DNA of 43,908 nt from [Clostridium] symbiosum (GTDB taxonomy: Bacteria > Bacillota > Clostridia > Lachnospirales > Lachnospiraceae), in contig JAETSN010000031.1 of assembly GCA_021769625.1 (NCBI GenBank), forward strand, positions 1-43,908, given 5' to 3'. The notes under the pieces were generated by a model, which worked only from the letters and a program-made list of their open reading frames with translations, was not told where the DNA came from and searched no databases. The translations under genes were made by a program, and so were the position numbers. This document shows, in pieces, positions 1 to 7,415 of this stretch; within the stretch, counting starts at the first letter, position 1, and every line of letters starts with the position of its first letter.

Positions 1-280
1 CCTCGATATGGTTTGAATTGTATGTGAAATCAATCTGTGTCTTATGGTAAATACCGCCGGAATATTTACCTGCTTTTTGCTCCTGTAAAATATCCAGCAG
101 TGTTATCGGTTGCTCTTTCCGTTTGTTAGAACGTTCCGGCTTTTTGGCATTTTCCGGAATGTTCCATGTCTTGCCTGCAAGGAACGCACCATCCACACGT
201 CCATGGGCGCAATAGTTTCTGACACTGCGCTCCGACACATTCCACTTTTTCGCTGTTTCAGTGACTGAAAGGTATCGCAT
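1..280 (-). CDS. Fic family protein with N-terminal HTH, 3' end off the window
   Basis: Only the first 93 codons are inside the window. The product starts MRYLSVTETAKKWNVSERSV, a MerR/excisionase-like helix-turn-helix (about residues 3-25), and continues into the region before a Fic fold. The last visible residues read SNHIE and the next base is g, so the [S/T]xxxE[G/N] inhibitory motif of class II Fic enzymes (SNHIEG) is probably completed just outside. Fic domains typically transfer AMP from ATP to a protein hydroxyl group, and the N-terminal inhibitory helix keeps them off. The ATG at 278-280 is preceded by GGAG at a normal distance. The catalytic HPFxxGNGR motif would lie off the left edge, so activity cannot be judged. 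The HTH next to a palindromic promoter suggests self-regulation, which is inference. Confidence 0.8.
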   Translation of the reverse strand, partial: MRYLSVTETAKKWNVSERSVRNYCAHGRVDGAFLAGKTWNIPENAKKPERSNKRKEQPITLLDILQEQKAGKYSGGIYHKTQIDFTYNSNHIE

Positions 281-339
281 CTGCTCTTCTCCGTTATAAA
301 CCAACGATTGCTCGCTGCGTGAGCAATCTTATGCTAATC

Positions 340-388
340 AAAATATTGCCGATAATATAGTATACCATATTATCGGCAATATTTTCAA
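340..388 (-). promoter_or_regulatory. Promoter and long palindromic operator of the fic gene
   Basis: On the minus strand TTGAAA (383-388), an 18-base spacer and TATACT (359-364) form a good sigma-70 type promoter for the fic gene. A near-perfect inverted repeat with 19-base arms and an 8-base centre covers 340-385, so it spans the spacer and the -10 box and would block polymerase if bound by a dimeric repressor. The core half-site is TTGCCGATAAT. The sequence is direct observation; repression, perhaps by the Fic protein's own HTH, is inference. Confidence 0.65.
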
Positions 389-440
389 TCGTTTTTATGT
401 ATTATCCTTGTGTTTTTGCCGTTTTCGGCATTTCCAAGAC
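371..440. repeat. 70-bp promoter repeat, copy 1
   Basis: These 70 bases match 2624-2693 in the same orientation with scattered substitutions and no length change. Both copies lie upstream of minus-strand genes (fic here, a DUF4143 ATPase relic there) and both carry half of the TTGCCGATA operator and the TTGAAA -35 box. They look like a shared upstream region that was duplicated and diverged. Confidence 0.7.
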
Positions 441-549
441 AGGGGCATCACTGCATCCTGAATTATTCACAAATCACCAATTATACTGTTGCTTCTATCA
501 GCACTTTGTCTCCAGGCATGATCTCCTTCACGCCGACCTCTTTCTTTTG

Positions 550-690
550 TCACAGCTCATTCCGCATCCATTTTAAAATATTGACCTTCCCAATGCGGAA
601 GGTTCCGCCCAGGATATTCCCGGGTACATTGTCCGTCACAAATGACTTCCCCCTCTCCGCGATGCTCAATACCTTCGTGCTGCCGTTCAT
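550..690 (-). pseudogene. Chimeric relic: tail of the DUF4367-like protein fused in frame to the tail of a DUF4143 ATPase
   Basis: A 46-codon minus-strand frame from ATG 688-690 to TGA 550-552. Its first part (bases 592-686) matches 3885-3979, the 3' end of the sigma-linked membrane protein gene, at roughly 80 percent by eye. Bases 685-703 resemble 4079-4097 of the same gene, so an internal piece is missing. The rest (550-591) matches the last codons of the intact ATPase gene at 8405 and ends in KVNILKWMRNEL. The junction falls at a GGCATCNGG-like stretch common to both parents. No ribosome binding site is evident. After the TGA the same frame reads on to a second tail ending GDKVLIEATV (stop at 481), which I do not recognise. 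This is a relic rather than a gene. Confidence 0.65.
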
Positions 691-714
691 CTCCCGCGAA
701 AACGGATGATCCAA

Positions 715-2019
715 CTATTTCACCGCCTCAAACGCCGCATCCAGCGCCGCGATCAGGTCTTCCGCCTTCTCGATGCCGACGGAGAGGCGGATTGTGTTTT
801 CTTTGATGCCCTGTTCTTCCAGTTCCTCCTTCGTGCACTGGCTGTGGGTGGTGGTGGCTGGGTGGATCACGAGGGATTTTACATCCGCCACATTTGCCAG
901 CAGGGAGAAGATCGGCAGATTGTCGATAAACGTCTGCGCGGTCTTAGCATCGCCTTTGATCTCAAAAGTGAAGATGGAACCGCCTCCGTTCGGCAGATAT
1001 TTTTTGTACAGATCATGGGTCGGCTCGCCGAAGAGGGACGGATGGTGTACTGCCTCCACCTGCGGATGCTTCGATAGATAGTCCACGATCTTCAGCGCGT
1101 TGCTGACATGGCGCTCCACCCGCAGGGATAAGGTCTCCAATCCCTGTAAAAACAGGAAAGCGTGGAACGGGGAAAGGGTTGCGCCGGTGTCCCTTAAGAT
1201 GACCGCGCGGATATAGGTGACAAAAGCCGCCGGTCCCGCCGCATCGGTAAAGGATACGCCGTGGTAGCTGGGATTCGCCTCCGAGATCCAGGGATATTTC
1301 CCCGCCGCCTTCCAGTCAAAGTTTCCGCCGTCGATAATCACGCCGCCGATGGCAGTACCGTGCCCGCCGATGAATTTTGTGGCGGAATGTACCACGATAT
1401 CCGCGCCGTACTCTATTGGGCGCACCAGATAGGGCGTCGCAAACGTGGAATCCACAACCAGCGGAATATTATGTTTATGCGCCACCTTCGCCAGCTCTTC
1501 CAGATCGGCCAGATTGGAATTGGGGTTGCCCAAAGTCTCCACAAAGATCGCTTTTGTATTTTCCCGGATCGCCGCCTCGAAAGAACCCTCCACATACGGG
1601 TCCACAAAAGTGGTCGTCACTTTGTTGTTCAGCGGAAAGGTGTGCGCCAGGTAATTGTAGGTGCCGCCGTAGATCGTTTTGGACGCCACGATATGCTCCC
1701 CCGCCTGCGCCAGCGCCTGAAAAGTATAACTCAGCGCCGCCGCGCCTGACGCCACCGCCAAAGCCGCCGCGCCGCCCTCCAGGGAAACGATGCGCCGCTC
1801 GAATACATCCTCCGTGGGGTTCGTCAGCCTTCCGTAAATATTCCCCGCGTCCTTTAAACCGAACCGGTCCGCCGCATGCTGTGCATCATGAAATACATAG
1901 GAAGTGGTCGCATAGATGGGCACCGCCCTTGCGTCCGTCACCGGATCTGCCTGCTCCTGCCCGATGTGCAACTGCCTCGTCTCAAATCCCCAGTTTTTAG
2001 AATCTCTGATATCTGCCAT
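715..2019 (-). CDS. metY: O-acetylhomoserine aminocarboxypropyltransferase (O-acetylhomoserine sulfhydrylase)
   Basis: A PLP-dependent Cys/Met metabolism enzyme of 434 residues, the usual length for the MetY group (longer than cystathionine gamma-synthases). It would make homocysteine from O-acetyl-L-homoserine and sulfide in the cytoplasm. Visible marks are the N-terminal [11 protein letters not shown], the [12 protein letters not shown] segment near residues 32-43, and the cofactor lysine in [11 protein letters not shown] (about K215). The start has GGAGG at a good distance. It stands alone: the left flank holds only relics and the right flank a dyad and a DUF4143 relic. I looked for a SAM riboswitch or T-box upstream and saw none. 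Some family members also accept O-acetylserine, so the substrate is by family only. Confidence 0.92.
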   Translation of the reverse strand: MADIRDSKNWGFETRQLHIGQEQADPVTDARAVPIYATTSYVFHDAQHAADRFGLKDAGNIYGRLTNPTEDVFERRIVSLEGGAAALAVASGAAALSYTFQALAQAGEHIVASKTIYGGTYNYLAHTFPLNNKVTTTFVDPYVEGSFEAAIRENTKAIFVETLGNPNSNLADLEELAKVAHKHNIPLVVDSTFATPYLVRPIEYGADIVVHSATKFIGGHGTAIGGVIIDGGNFDWKAAGKYPWISEANPSYHGVSFTDAAGPAAFVTYIRAVILRDTGATLSPFHAFLFLQGLETLSLRVERHVSNALKIVDYLSKHPQVEAVHHPSLFGEPTHDLYKKYLPNGGGSIFTFEIKGDAKTAQTFIDNLPIFSLLANVADVKSLVIHPATTTHSQCTKEELEEQGIKENTIRLSVGIEKAEDLIAALDAAFEAVK

Positions 2020-2143
2020 GTTTCATGTCCTCCGATCTGCCTTTTTGTTTTTCCGCCGGCTGTTCTTTTTGCCGTGCTTTATTCTTATATTCATACTAGC
2101 ATAATAGGTTTATTCTGTCTAATACACAAAAAGGATATCTGGT

Positions 2144-2160
2144 TATAGGGCATTCCTATA
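2144..2160 (-). promoter_or_regulatory. Dyad upstream of metY
   Basis: TATAGG, five bases, CCTATA form a perfect 6-bp dyad about 125 bp before the metY start. A related CCTATTATGC tract lies nearer the gene. It could be a repressor or activator site for sulfur control, but nothing in the window identifies the protein. Confidence 0.3.
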
Positions 2161-2237
2161 GCAGGACATCTTCCTCCTACATGCCCTTTTTATCAGTTCC
2201 CCGGCAGGTAGAATGTACCCCAAGCGAATGCGCCCGT

Positions 2238-2560
2238 CTAATCTTTGAGGCAGCCAATCGGGACAACATATACTCCATCCTGTCTCCGGTAGGCATAATC
2301 ATCTACACCGATAAGCACCATCAAAAAAGAAGATGCTTTCATGTTTGTCGTATCAATACCCATGAAAAGCGTCCTGTCCCGGTATGATGAATATGTTCAT
2401 AAGAAGCCTGCACAGCAGACCCCGTCAGGATAAACTATCCGAACTCATCCCGATGGTCTACTTCAAACCGCACGGCATCCCATAATTTCGGCGCTATTTG
2501 CCATTCATCGATCAACCGCGGAATTTTCCCCTTCAAAAGCCTTCCCGGACTGATTTCCGC
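2238..2560 (-). pseudogene. DUF4143/AAA ATPase relic, internally deleted
   Basis: Minus-strand pieces of an archaeo-bacterial AAA ATPase with DUF4143, of a subfamily different from the intact gene at 8405. An N-terminal piece reads PRLIDEWQIAPKLWDAVRFE (near 2525-2466), hits a TAG at 2435-2437 and continues in frame with FILTGSAV and HHTGTGRFSW. The text is then lost, and the family's C-terminal end returns as AYRRQDGVYVVPIGCLKD with its stop at 2238-2240. Walker A and most of the body are gone. The promoter-like repeat copy 2 lies just upstream. The rest of 2020-2768 holds only the metY leader and this relic. Confidence 0.75.
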
Positions 2561-2623
2561 ATTTGGGCAATTTACTTTTCGGCGTTTTGGCATATTTTTA
2601 TTCGGCATTTTGGCTATTTTAAA

Positions 2624-2693
2624 TATCGGCAATATTTTCAATTGCTTTTATATATTATCCTTGTATTTTTGCCGATTTTGGCATTTCCAAGAC
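2624..2693. repeat. 70-bp promoter repeat, copy 2
   Basis: Diverged direct copy of 371-440. It sits just upstream of the DUF4143 relic, as copy 1 sits upstream of fic. The flank 2575-2612 holds extra, loosely repeated CGGCRTTTTGGC words. The full palindrome seen at copy 1 is not preserved here; only one half-site remains. Confidence 0.7.
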
Positions 2694-2768
2694 AAACCAG
2701 GAATTGATCAAAAAAGCAGGAAGCCGGAACTTTTTCCGTTCCGCTTCCCGCTTTCTCCTGCAACAATA

Positions 2769-3722
2769 TCACGGTATCACCGAGAAATCAATGGAATCCG
2801 CTATCTTCTCCAGCGTCTCATCGCTTACATCGAAGGTATTTGTCCGAATATTGCCCATCACGTTGACTGTTATAAAGGATTTCTCCAGATCCGCTAAAAT
2901 AAGCGCTTTCGAAGTGCCGTTGTTTGCCAGAAGCACGGTCACTCCGCACTTTGTCTTATAGGTCCATTGTCTGTACTCCTCTATATTGCCCACATTCAGG
3001 ACAGTCGCGTCAAATGTGCCCTTCGCACAGCGGCCTATCTGGCAGTCCGACATAGAACCCGCGGCGATCGCATTGGCAGATACCTCAAAGGAGCCATCCG
3101 CATAATAGTATGATTCTTCATACTCCATCGCCGCCTCCTCTGACACGGCTCCCAAAAAATCTCCGACCCCCGTGCTCTCACACAGTCCGCTGTAATTTTC
3201 CGGCAGCTCGAACCCGGTCTTTTTTATCAGGCTGTATTTTCCGCAGATCTCGTCGACCTTGTCCGCCATCTCCTGCGTGTAACAGGTATACGCCTCATAT
3301 TCTTCCCCGATCCCTGTATCGCCATCTCCTATGGAGGAAAGGATCTTTTCATCCTCATCGTAGGTTTTCAGAAATTCCTGATATTCTGCACAGGCATCAC
3401 ACTCAGGGCTTCCCGCCAGGCCCGCTGTTGAGATCATATCCACTTCCTTCAGGGAAATGCTCCCTGACTCCTCAAAGGGCACCGACGTATCCTGCACTTC
3501 CTCCTTTCCGATGCCCCCTATCTTCATGGCTTTTTCTGGAACATCCTCCGGTGGATCATCTTCTGTCTCCTCCAAAGATTCCGGCAATTCTGCCAAAACC
3601 TCCTCCTCCGTCCCCGGATCTTTTGTCCCCGGATCTTTTATCCCGAAATGCCATACCATAAAAACCGCCGCACCTGCTGCCAATAAAAGTACTGCCACAC
3701 CCGCCGCCATACGAAATTTCAT
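2769..3722 (-). CDS. Membrane-anchored extracytoplasmic protein, shortened paralogue of the next gene
   Basis: 317 residues with one membrane segment at about residues 6-27, then an acidic linker (E/D/P-rich, about 30-75) and a C-terminal outside domain that aligns along its length with the protein at 3827-4843. The C-terminus has the look of DUF4367 (KSFITVNVMGN, then a helix ending DFSVIP), but that family call is tentative. It lacks the cytoplasmic N-terminal region of its paralogue. The best ribosome binding site (AAAAGGAGAGG) sits before an upstream ATG that encodes only MKKHDS and then TAA. This aligns with MKKQGAK of the paralogue, so the stop replaces a lysine codon (AAA to TAA). Translation may restart at the ATG directly after the TAA, which is the start given here, or the gene may be decaying. 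It lies in the sigma factor operon. Confidence 0.6.
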   Translation of the reverse strand: MKFRMAAGVAVLLLAAGAAVFMVWHFGIKDPGTKDPGTEEEVLAELPESLEETEDDPPEDVPEKAMKIGGIGKEEVQDTSVPFEESGSISLKEVDMISTAGLAGSPECDACAEYQEFLKTYDEDEKILSSIGDGDTGIGEEYEAYTCYTQEMADKVDEICGKYSLIKKTGFELPENYSGLCESTGVGDFLGAVSEEAAMEYEESYYYADGSFEVSANAIAAGSMSDCQIGRCAKGTFDATVLNVGNIEEYRQWTYKTKCGVTVLLANNGTSKALILADLEKSFITVNVMGNIRTNTFDVSDETLEKIADSIDFSVIP

Positions 3723-3826
3723 TTATGAATCATGTTTTTTCATGTTTTCCTCTCCTTTTCCATAGCCCTGCCGCATCGCCATACCGCCGGCATAGGCCCT
3801 GTCTCTTCTTAAAATCACCCGAAGGA

Positions 3827-4843
3827 TTACGGTATCACTGAAAAATCAAACGTCTCCGCCAGTTTTTCCAGTTCCTCCTCCCCGATGCCGAAAGTTCCTC
3901 CCAGAATATCCCCGAGCACATTGACCGTCACAAAGGATTTCTCCCTCTCCGCGATGATCAGCGCTTTTGTGCTGCCGTTTGTCGCCAGCAGTACGGCCTC
4001 CCCGTTCTTTGTGGTATAGTTCCACTCTTTGTACTCCTTCAGCTCCCCGACATTCAGGCTCTTTCCCTGAAACGTGCCTTTCATCGCCCGCGAAAACTGA
4101 TAGTCTGTCATGACAAAAGAAGAACCGCTGATCACCGCACTGCCGTCGAAGTCAAAGGACCCGTCCGCGTAAAACCAGCCGGCTATATACCCCGCCTTCG
4201 CATTCTCCGCATTGTCAACGAGAAAATGCCCGACTCCCGCGCCGCTGCACAGTTCCTCGTAATTCTCCGGCAGTTCAAAACCGGTCAGTTTCTGCAGGCC
4301 GTACTTCTCACAGATCTCGTCGATCTTATCCGCCATCTCCTGACTGTAGCACAGATACTCCCCGTATTCCTCCTCGAACCCCGTGGGTTCATTTCCCACT
4401 GCCGCAAGGATGCTCTCATCCTGATCGTAGCCTTTCAGAAATTCCTGCCACTCTGCATCAGCTTTATGTTCCGGGCTTTCCGCCACCCCGGCAAGGGATA
4501 TCATATCCACCTCTTTCTTCGGAATATTTTCCTGCGCGATATCCCCCAGTTCTTCCACCGGCACGGACAGATCATGCACCTTTTCTTTGCCGGTTCCCAT
4601 ATCTTTCAGTCCGAAATAATAAACTGCATAAGCCGCCGTACCGATCAATAGGCACCCTGCCGCCGCCCCCGCCGCAAGGCGAAAGCCCAGTTTTGCACCC
4701 TGTTTTTTCATCCTTTTTGTTTTCTCCTTTTGGGCAAATTCCTTCTGCAGCGCCGCGCTGCGGATGTTCTTAAGCATCCTCTTCCTTGCCGCCTCATCCG
4801 GTCCCATTTTTTCATAAACTTCGTAAATCTCATCTCTCAACAT
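3827..4843 (-). CDS. Probable anti-sigma factor with DUF4367-like outside domain
   Basis: 338 residues from the ATG at 4841-4843; longer readings would run into the sigma gene. Residues 1-50 are a charged, helical cytoplasmic region (MLRDEIYEVYEKMGPDEAAR and on). One membrane segment follows at about 55-77, then a large outside domain ending in FVTVNVLGDI and DFSVIP. Placement 14 bp after an ECF sigma gene and this topology fit a membrane anti-sigma factor that holds the sigma protein until an outside signal arrives. That role is inference from family context; no ZAS zinc motif (HxxxCxxC) is present. A relic of its 3' end lies at 592-703 and a shortened paralogue lies downstream. Confidence 0.6.
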   Translation of the reverse strand: MLRDEIYEVYEKMGPDEAARKRMLKNIRSAALQKEFAQKEKTKRMKKQGAKLGFRLAAGAAAGCLLIGTAAYAVYYFGLKDMGTGKEKVHDLSVPVEELGDIAQENIPKKEVDMISLAGVAESPEHKADAEWQEFLKGYDQDESILAAVGNEPTGFEEEYGEYLCYSQEMADKIDEICEKYGLQKLTGFELPENYEELCSGAGVGHFLVDNAENAKAGYIAGWFYADGSFDFDGSAVISGSSFVMTDYQFSRAMKGTFQGKSLNVGELKEYKEWNYTTKNGEAVLLATNGSTKALIIAEREKSFVTVNVLGDILGGTFGIGEEELEKLAETFDFSVIP

Positions 4844-4857
4844 AAAATGACCACCAC

Positions 4858-5334
4858 CTAAACACCATCTCTTTGCAAAAGTTTTCTGGCTCTCGAGAGC
4901 CGGTTGCGCACCGTCGATGCCGGACAATGCAGCATTCCGGCGATCTCCGAAGCCTGATACCCCTCATAGTAGTGCAGATACACCACTTCTTTATATTTCG
5001 GCGGAAGCGACAAGATCAGTTCCGATATGCCCTCCGCCTCTGTCTGTCCGCCGTTTTCCGGTTTCAGGCAGGCGCTGATATACTGAAGCCTCCGCCTGAA
5101 CCGTCTCAGCTCATCCTTGCATGTATTTGACGCTGTTACGATCAGCCACGCTTTTTCATGTTCTTCTGATATAAACTTTTTTTCACAGGAGATCAGCTTC
5201 AGAAAAGTCTCCTGCACCATATCTTCCGTATCTGCCGCATTTTTCATGAAAGAAAAACAGACGCGATAGACAGTGTCAACATGACGATTATAGATTTTCA
5301 CAAATTCTTCATCCGTACGCAATGAAGAAACCAT
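4858..5334 (-). CDS. ECF-type RNA polymerase sigma factor
   Basis: 158 residues, a typical size for ECF sigma-70 proteins. Region 2 is seen at about residues 10-75 (YNRHVDTVYRVCFSFMKN, then DTEDMVQETFLKL). Region 4 lies at about 105-155 (LPPKYKEVVYLHYYEGYQAS, then HCPASTVRNRLSRARKLL, a helix-turn-helix for the -35 element). It would direct RNA polymerase to its own small regulon, probably including this operon. The two following genes on the same strand encode membrane proteins with outside domains, the usual anti-sigma arrangement. The start has a GGTGG-type site. Confidence 0.88.
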   Translation of the reverse strand: MVSSLRTDEEFVKIYNRHVDTVYRVCFSFMKNAADTEDMVQETFLKLISCEKKFISEEHEKAWLIVTASNTCKDELRRFRRRLQYISACLKPENGGQTEAEGISELILSLPPKYKEVVYLHYYEGYQASEIAGMLHCPASTVRNRLSRARKLLQRDGV

Positions 5335-5429
5335 TGTCCATCACCACCTTTCACTACAGATACGATCCGTCCCGGCCAAGTGTCGCATAATTTTAAAAAT
5401 TATTTTGGCACAGCCCGGTCCGAAAAAAC

Positions 5430-5473
5430 GTAAGATTAATGCAAGGTTCCTGTAAGGCTGACGCAAGGTTTCG
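5430..5473 (+). promoter_or_regulatory. Four tandem 11-bp boxes, probable response regulator sites
   Basis: Four head-to-tail 11-mers are visible: GTAAGATTAAT, GCAAGGTTCCT, GTAAGGCTGAC and GCAAGGTTTCG, sharing GYAAGRYT at one helical-turn spacing. That is the layout of PhoB/OmpR-family boxes, which replace a -35 element. They end 54 bp before the ABC transporter start, with AT-rich -10-like text (CATACAGAT) just after. An OmpR-type regulator, encoded outside this window, is the likely binder. Confidence 0.55.
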
Positions 5474-5527
5474 ATGTTACCATACAGATATGCAAAAAAC
5501 ATCTCAAACCTGAAACGGAGGTTATAC

Positions 5528-6451
5528 ATGAACGACTGCATTATTGAAACCAAAAACCTGACCAAACAGTACGGCGCCCAGAAAAGCGTCTCCGGTCTGA
5601 ACATTCATGTCAGAAAGGGCAGGATCTACGGCCTGCTGGGCAGAAACGGCGCTGGCAAGACCACCACCATGAAGATGCTACTGGGCCTGACCAAACCCAC
5701 CTGCGGGGAGGTGATGATCTGGGGAAAGCCGCTTTCCGGAAACGAGAAAAAGCTCCTTCCCCGGATCGGTTCTCTGATCGAATCCCCCGGCTTTTATCCC
5801 AATCTCACGGCAACCGAAAATCTGCAGATCTTTGCTTCCCTGCGGGGTGTCCAGGGCCGCCACGCGATCCGCGACGCGCTGGAGCTGGTCTCCCTCCCCT
5901 ATAAGGACAGGAAGCTGTTCTCCCAGTATTCCCTCGGCATGAAGCAGCGGCTCGCCATCGCCCTCGCGGTGATGCATGATCCGGAACTTCTGATCCTGGA
6001 TGAGCCCATCAACGGCCTCGACCCCATCGGCATCGCCGAAGTGCGCTCTTTCATCCGGGAGCTGTGCGACACCAAAGGAAAGACCATCCTGATCTCCAGC
6101 CATATCCTGTCCGAGATTTCCCTGCTCGCCGATGACATCGGCATCATCGACAAGGGGCTCCTGCTGGAGGAGGAGACACTCGCCGAACTGGAGGCAAAAA
6201 GCAGCAGGCACATCCGCTTTACCGTCTCCGACACGGCTAAGGCGGCGCGGATACTGGAACACATTTTCCGCGAATACCATTTTACCGTGCTGGACGACCA
6301 CCGTCTGCGGCTTTACAATATGGATCTGTCCGTGGGCAGGATCGTCACGGCATTCGTCCGGGAAGGGCTGGAGGTATCGGAAGCTGCGCTCTTCGAGGAA
6401 AGCCTGGAAAGTTATTTTAAGCGGGTGACAGGAGGTGAGGGCATTGCTTAA
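5528..6451 (+). CDS. ABC transporter ATP-binding protein, lantibiotic-protection (LanF/BcrA) type
   Basis: 307 residues from the ATG at 5528 with GGAGG upstream. Walker A is GRNGAGKT (about residues 38-45), the signature is SLGMKQR (about 135-141) and Walker B is LLILDEP (154-160), followed by the GLDPIG D-loop and the ISSHILSE switch histidine. The C-terminal extension of about 90 residues is typical of BcrA/LanF proteins. It energises the two membrane subunits encoded next; this ATPase plus two roughly 260-280 residue permeases is the LanFEG/CprABC plan that removes lantibiotics or other cationic peptides from the membrane. No lantibiotic precursor or LanB/C/M gene is in view, so a resistance role is more likely than self-immunity. 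Confidence 0.88.
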   Translation: MNDCIIETKNLTKQYGAQKSVSGLNIHVRKGRIYGLLGRNGAGKTTTMKMLLGLTKPTCGEVMIWGKPLSGNEKKLLPRIGSLIESPGFYPNLTATENLQIFASLRGVQGRHAIRDALELVSLPYKDRKLFSQYSLGMKQRLAIALAVMHDPELLILDEPINGLDPIGIAEVRSFIRELCDTKGKTILISSHILSEISLLADDIGIIDKGLLLEEETLAELEAKSSRHIRFTVSDTAKAARILEHIFREYHFTVLDDHRLRLYNMDLSVGRIVTAFVREGLEVSEAALFEESLESYFKRVTGGEGIA

Positions 6452-7223
6452 GCTGATCATAGCCGAATTTCGGAAATTGAAGCGGAAAAAACTGTTTCAG
6501 CTCGCCTTTCTCACCACCTTTATCATGCCCCTTTTTTACACGCTGCTGATAAAGAATATCGATCTGGACAGTATCATGAGCACCGTACAGGAGGAGAACG
6601 GCTTTTTGCTGCTGATCCCTTTTTCCGTCGTGATCGCCGCCAACCTGTTTTTTGAGGAACACGACCACGACACCCTGAAAAACCTGCTGTGCATCCCGGT
6701 CTCAAAGGGCCGTCTTGCCGCGGCAAAACTTTTTGTTGTCCTGCTCTTCGACCTTGCCTATGAGCTGACGGGATACGGGTTCTCCATCCTGCTCGCGCTT
6801 TTTCTGGATATTCCGCTCCTTCGTCCCGGAGAGCAGCTTTTTATCACATGCTGCTGCGGTGTTTTGCTCTGGGCGGCGGCGATGCCCTGCCTGCTCCTTG
6901 TGATCTGGTGCAACAGATCCTATATCATCTCCGTCATCATCGCCTTCGCCTACACGATCCTCGGCTATATCCTGCACTTAAGCGACGCCGTCCTGCGGGT
7001 GCCTCTGGGGCCAAACATCGCCACCTTCCTCCCGGTCCCGATCATCTTCCGGTGGCGCTATCAGTTCCACTCGATAGAAAATGCCGGCGCCGTCATGACA
7101 GAGTTTTATGAGGGTTTCAGCCCCTATTTTGTGTCAACCCCCGCCGTCTTTGCCATCCTGACAGCGGAAGCCGCTCTCTGTATGACACTGATGATAAAAA
7201 TTTACGAAAAGCAGGGTGTATAG
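6444..7223 (+). CDS. ABC-2 permease, LanE/G-like subunit 1
   Basis: About 259 residues with six predicted membrane segments (for example around 18-36, 50-66, 97-120, 130-155, 160-180 and 225-245). The start is probably TTG 6444, eight bases after AGGAGG and overlapping the ATPase gene by eight bases. A GTG at 6435 in the same frame is inside the ribosome binding site and less likely. The sequence opens LLKLIIAEFRKLKRKKLFQ, the usual cytoplasmic opening of BcrB/LanE permeases. It has no enzymatic motifs. Translational coupling to the ATPase is clear from the overlap. Confidence 0.82.
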   Translation: MLKLIIAEFRKLKRKKLFQLAFLTTFIMPLFYTLLIKNIDLDSIMSTVQEENGFLLLIPFSVVIAANLFFEEHDHDTLKNLLCIPVSKGRLAAAKLFVVLLFDLAYELTGYGFSILLALFLDIPLLRPGEQLFITCCCGVLLWAAAMPCLLLVIWCNRSYIISVIIAFAYTILGYILHLSDAVLRVPLGPNIATFLPVPIIFRWRYQFHSIENAGAVMTEFYEGFSPYFVSTPAVFAILTAEAALCMTLMIKIYEKQGV

Positions 7224-7226
7224 AGA

Positions 7227-7397
7227 GGTGCGCCGAAGTGACTTTACTCTTTAGTGCCGTCGCGCAGCGACTTTATCTGGAAAGTCGCAAAGGCGCACGA
7301 GAGGAACTTTCATGAGTGCCCTTTCGAATGAAAGTTTCTCTCACCAAGGGTGCGCCGAAGTGACTTTTCTCTTTAGTGCCGTCGCGCAGCGACTTTA
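7227..7397 (+). repeat. Two 49-bp direct repeats enclosing a long hairpin
   Basis: 7227-7275 and 7349-7397 are identical except for one base. Between them GGCGCAC (7292-7298) pairs with GTGCGCC (7350-7356), enclosing a second stem around AACTTTCAT and ATGAAAGTT. A further small hairpin (GCGACTTT/AAAGTCGC) overlaps the end of repeat 1. No T-run follows, so it is not a simple terminator. It separates the two permease genes and could tune RNA stability or the ratio of the subunits. Confidence 0.75.
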
Positions 7398-7415
7398 ATA
7401 GAAAGGAAATATACT

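Noticed and set aside
2020-2237. Possible SAM riboswitch or T-box upstream of metY
   Set aside because: No GATGAAACC-like or T-box core is present on the minus strand; only a short dyad is seen.
2181-2387. Small plus-strand protein
   Set aside because: It is the antisense of the DUF4143 relic, whose family signatures read on the minus strand.
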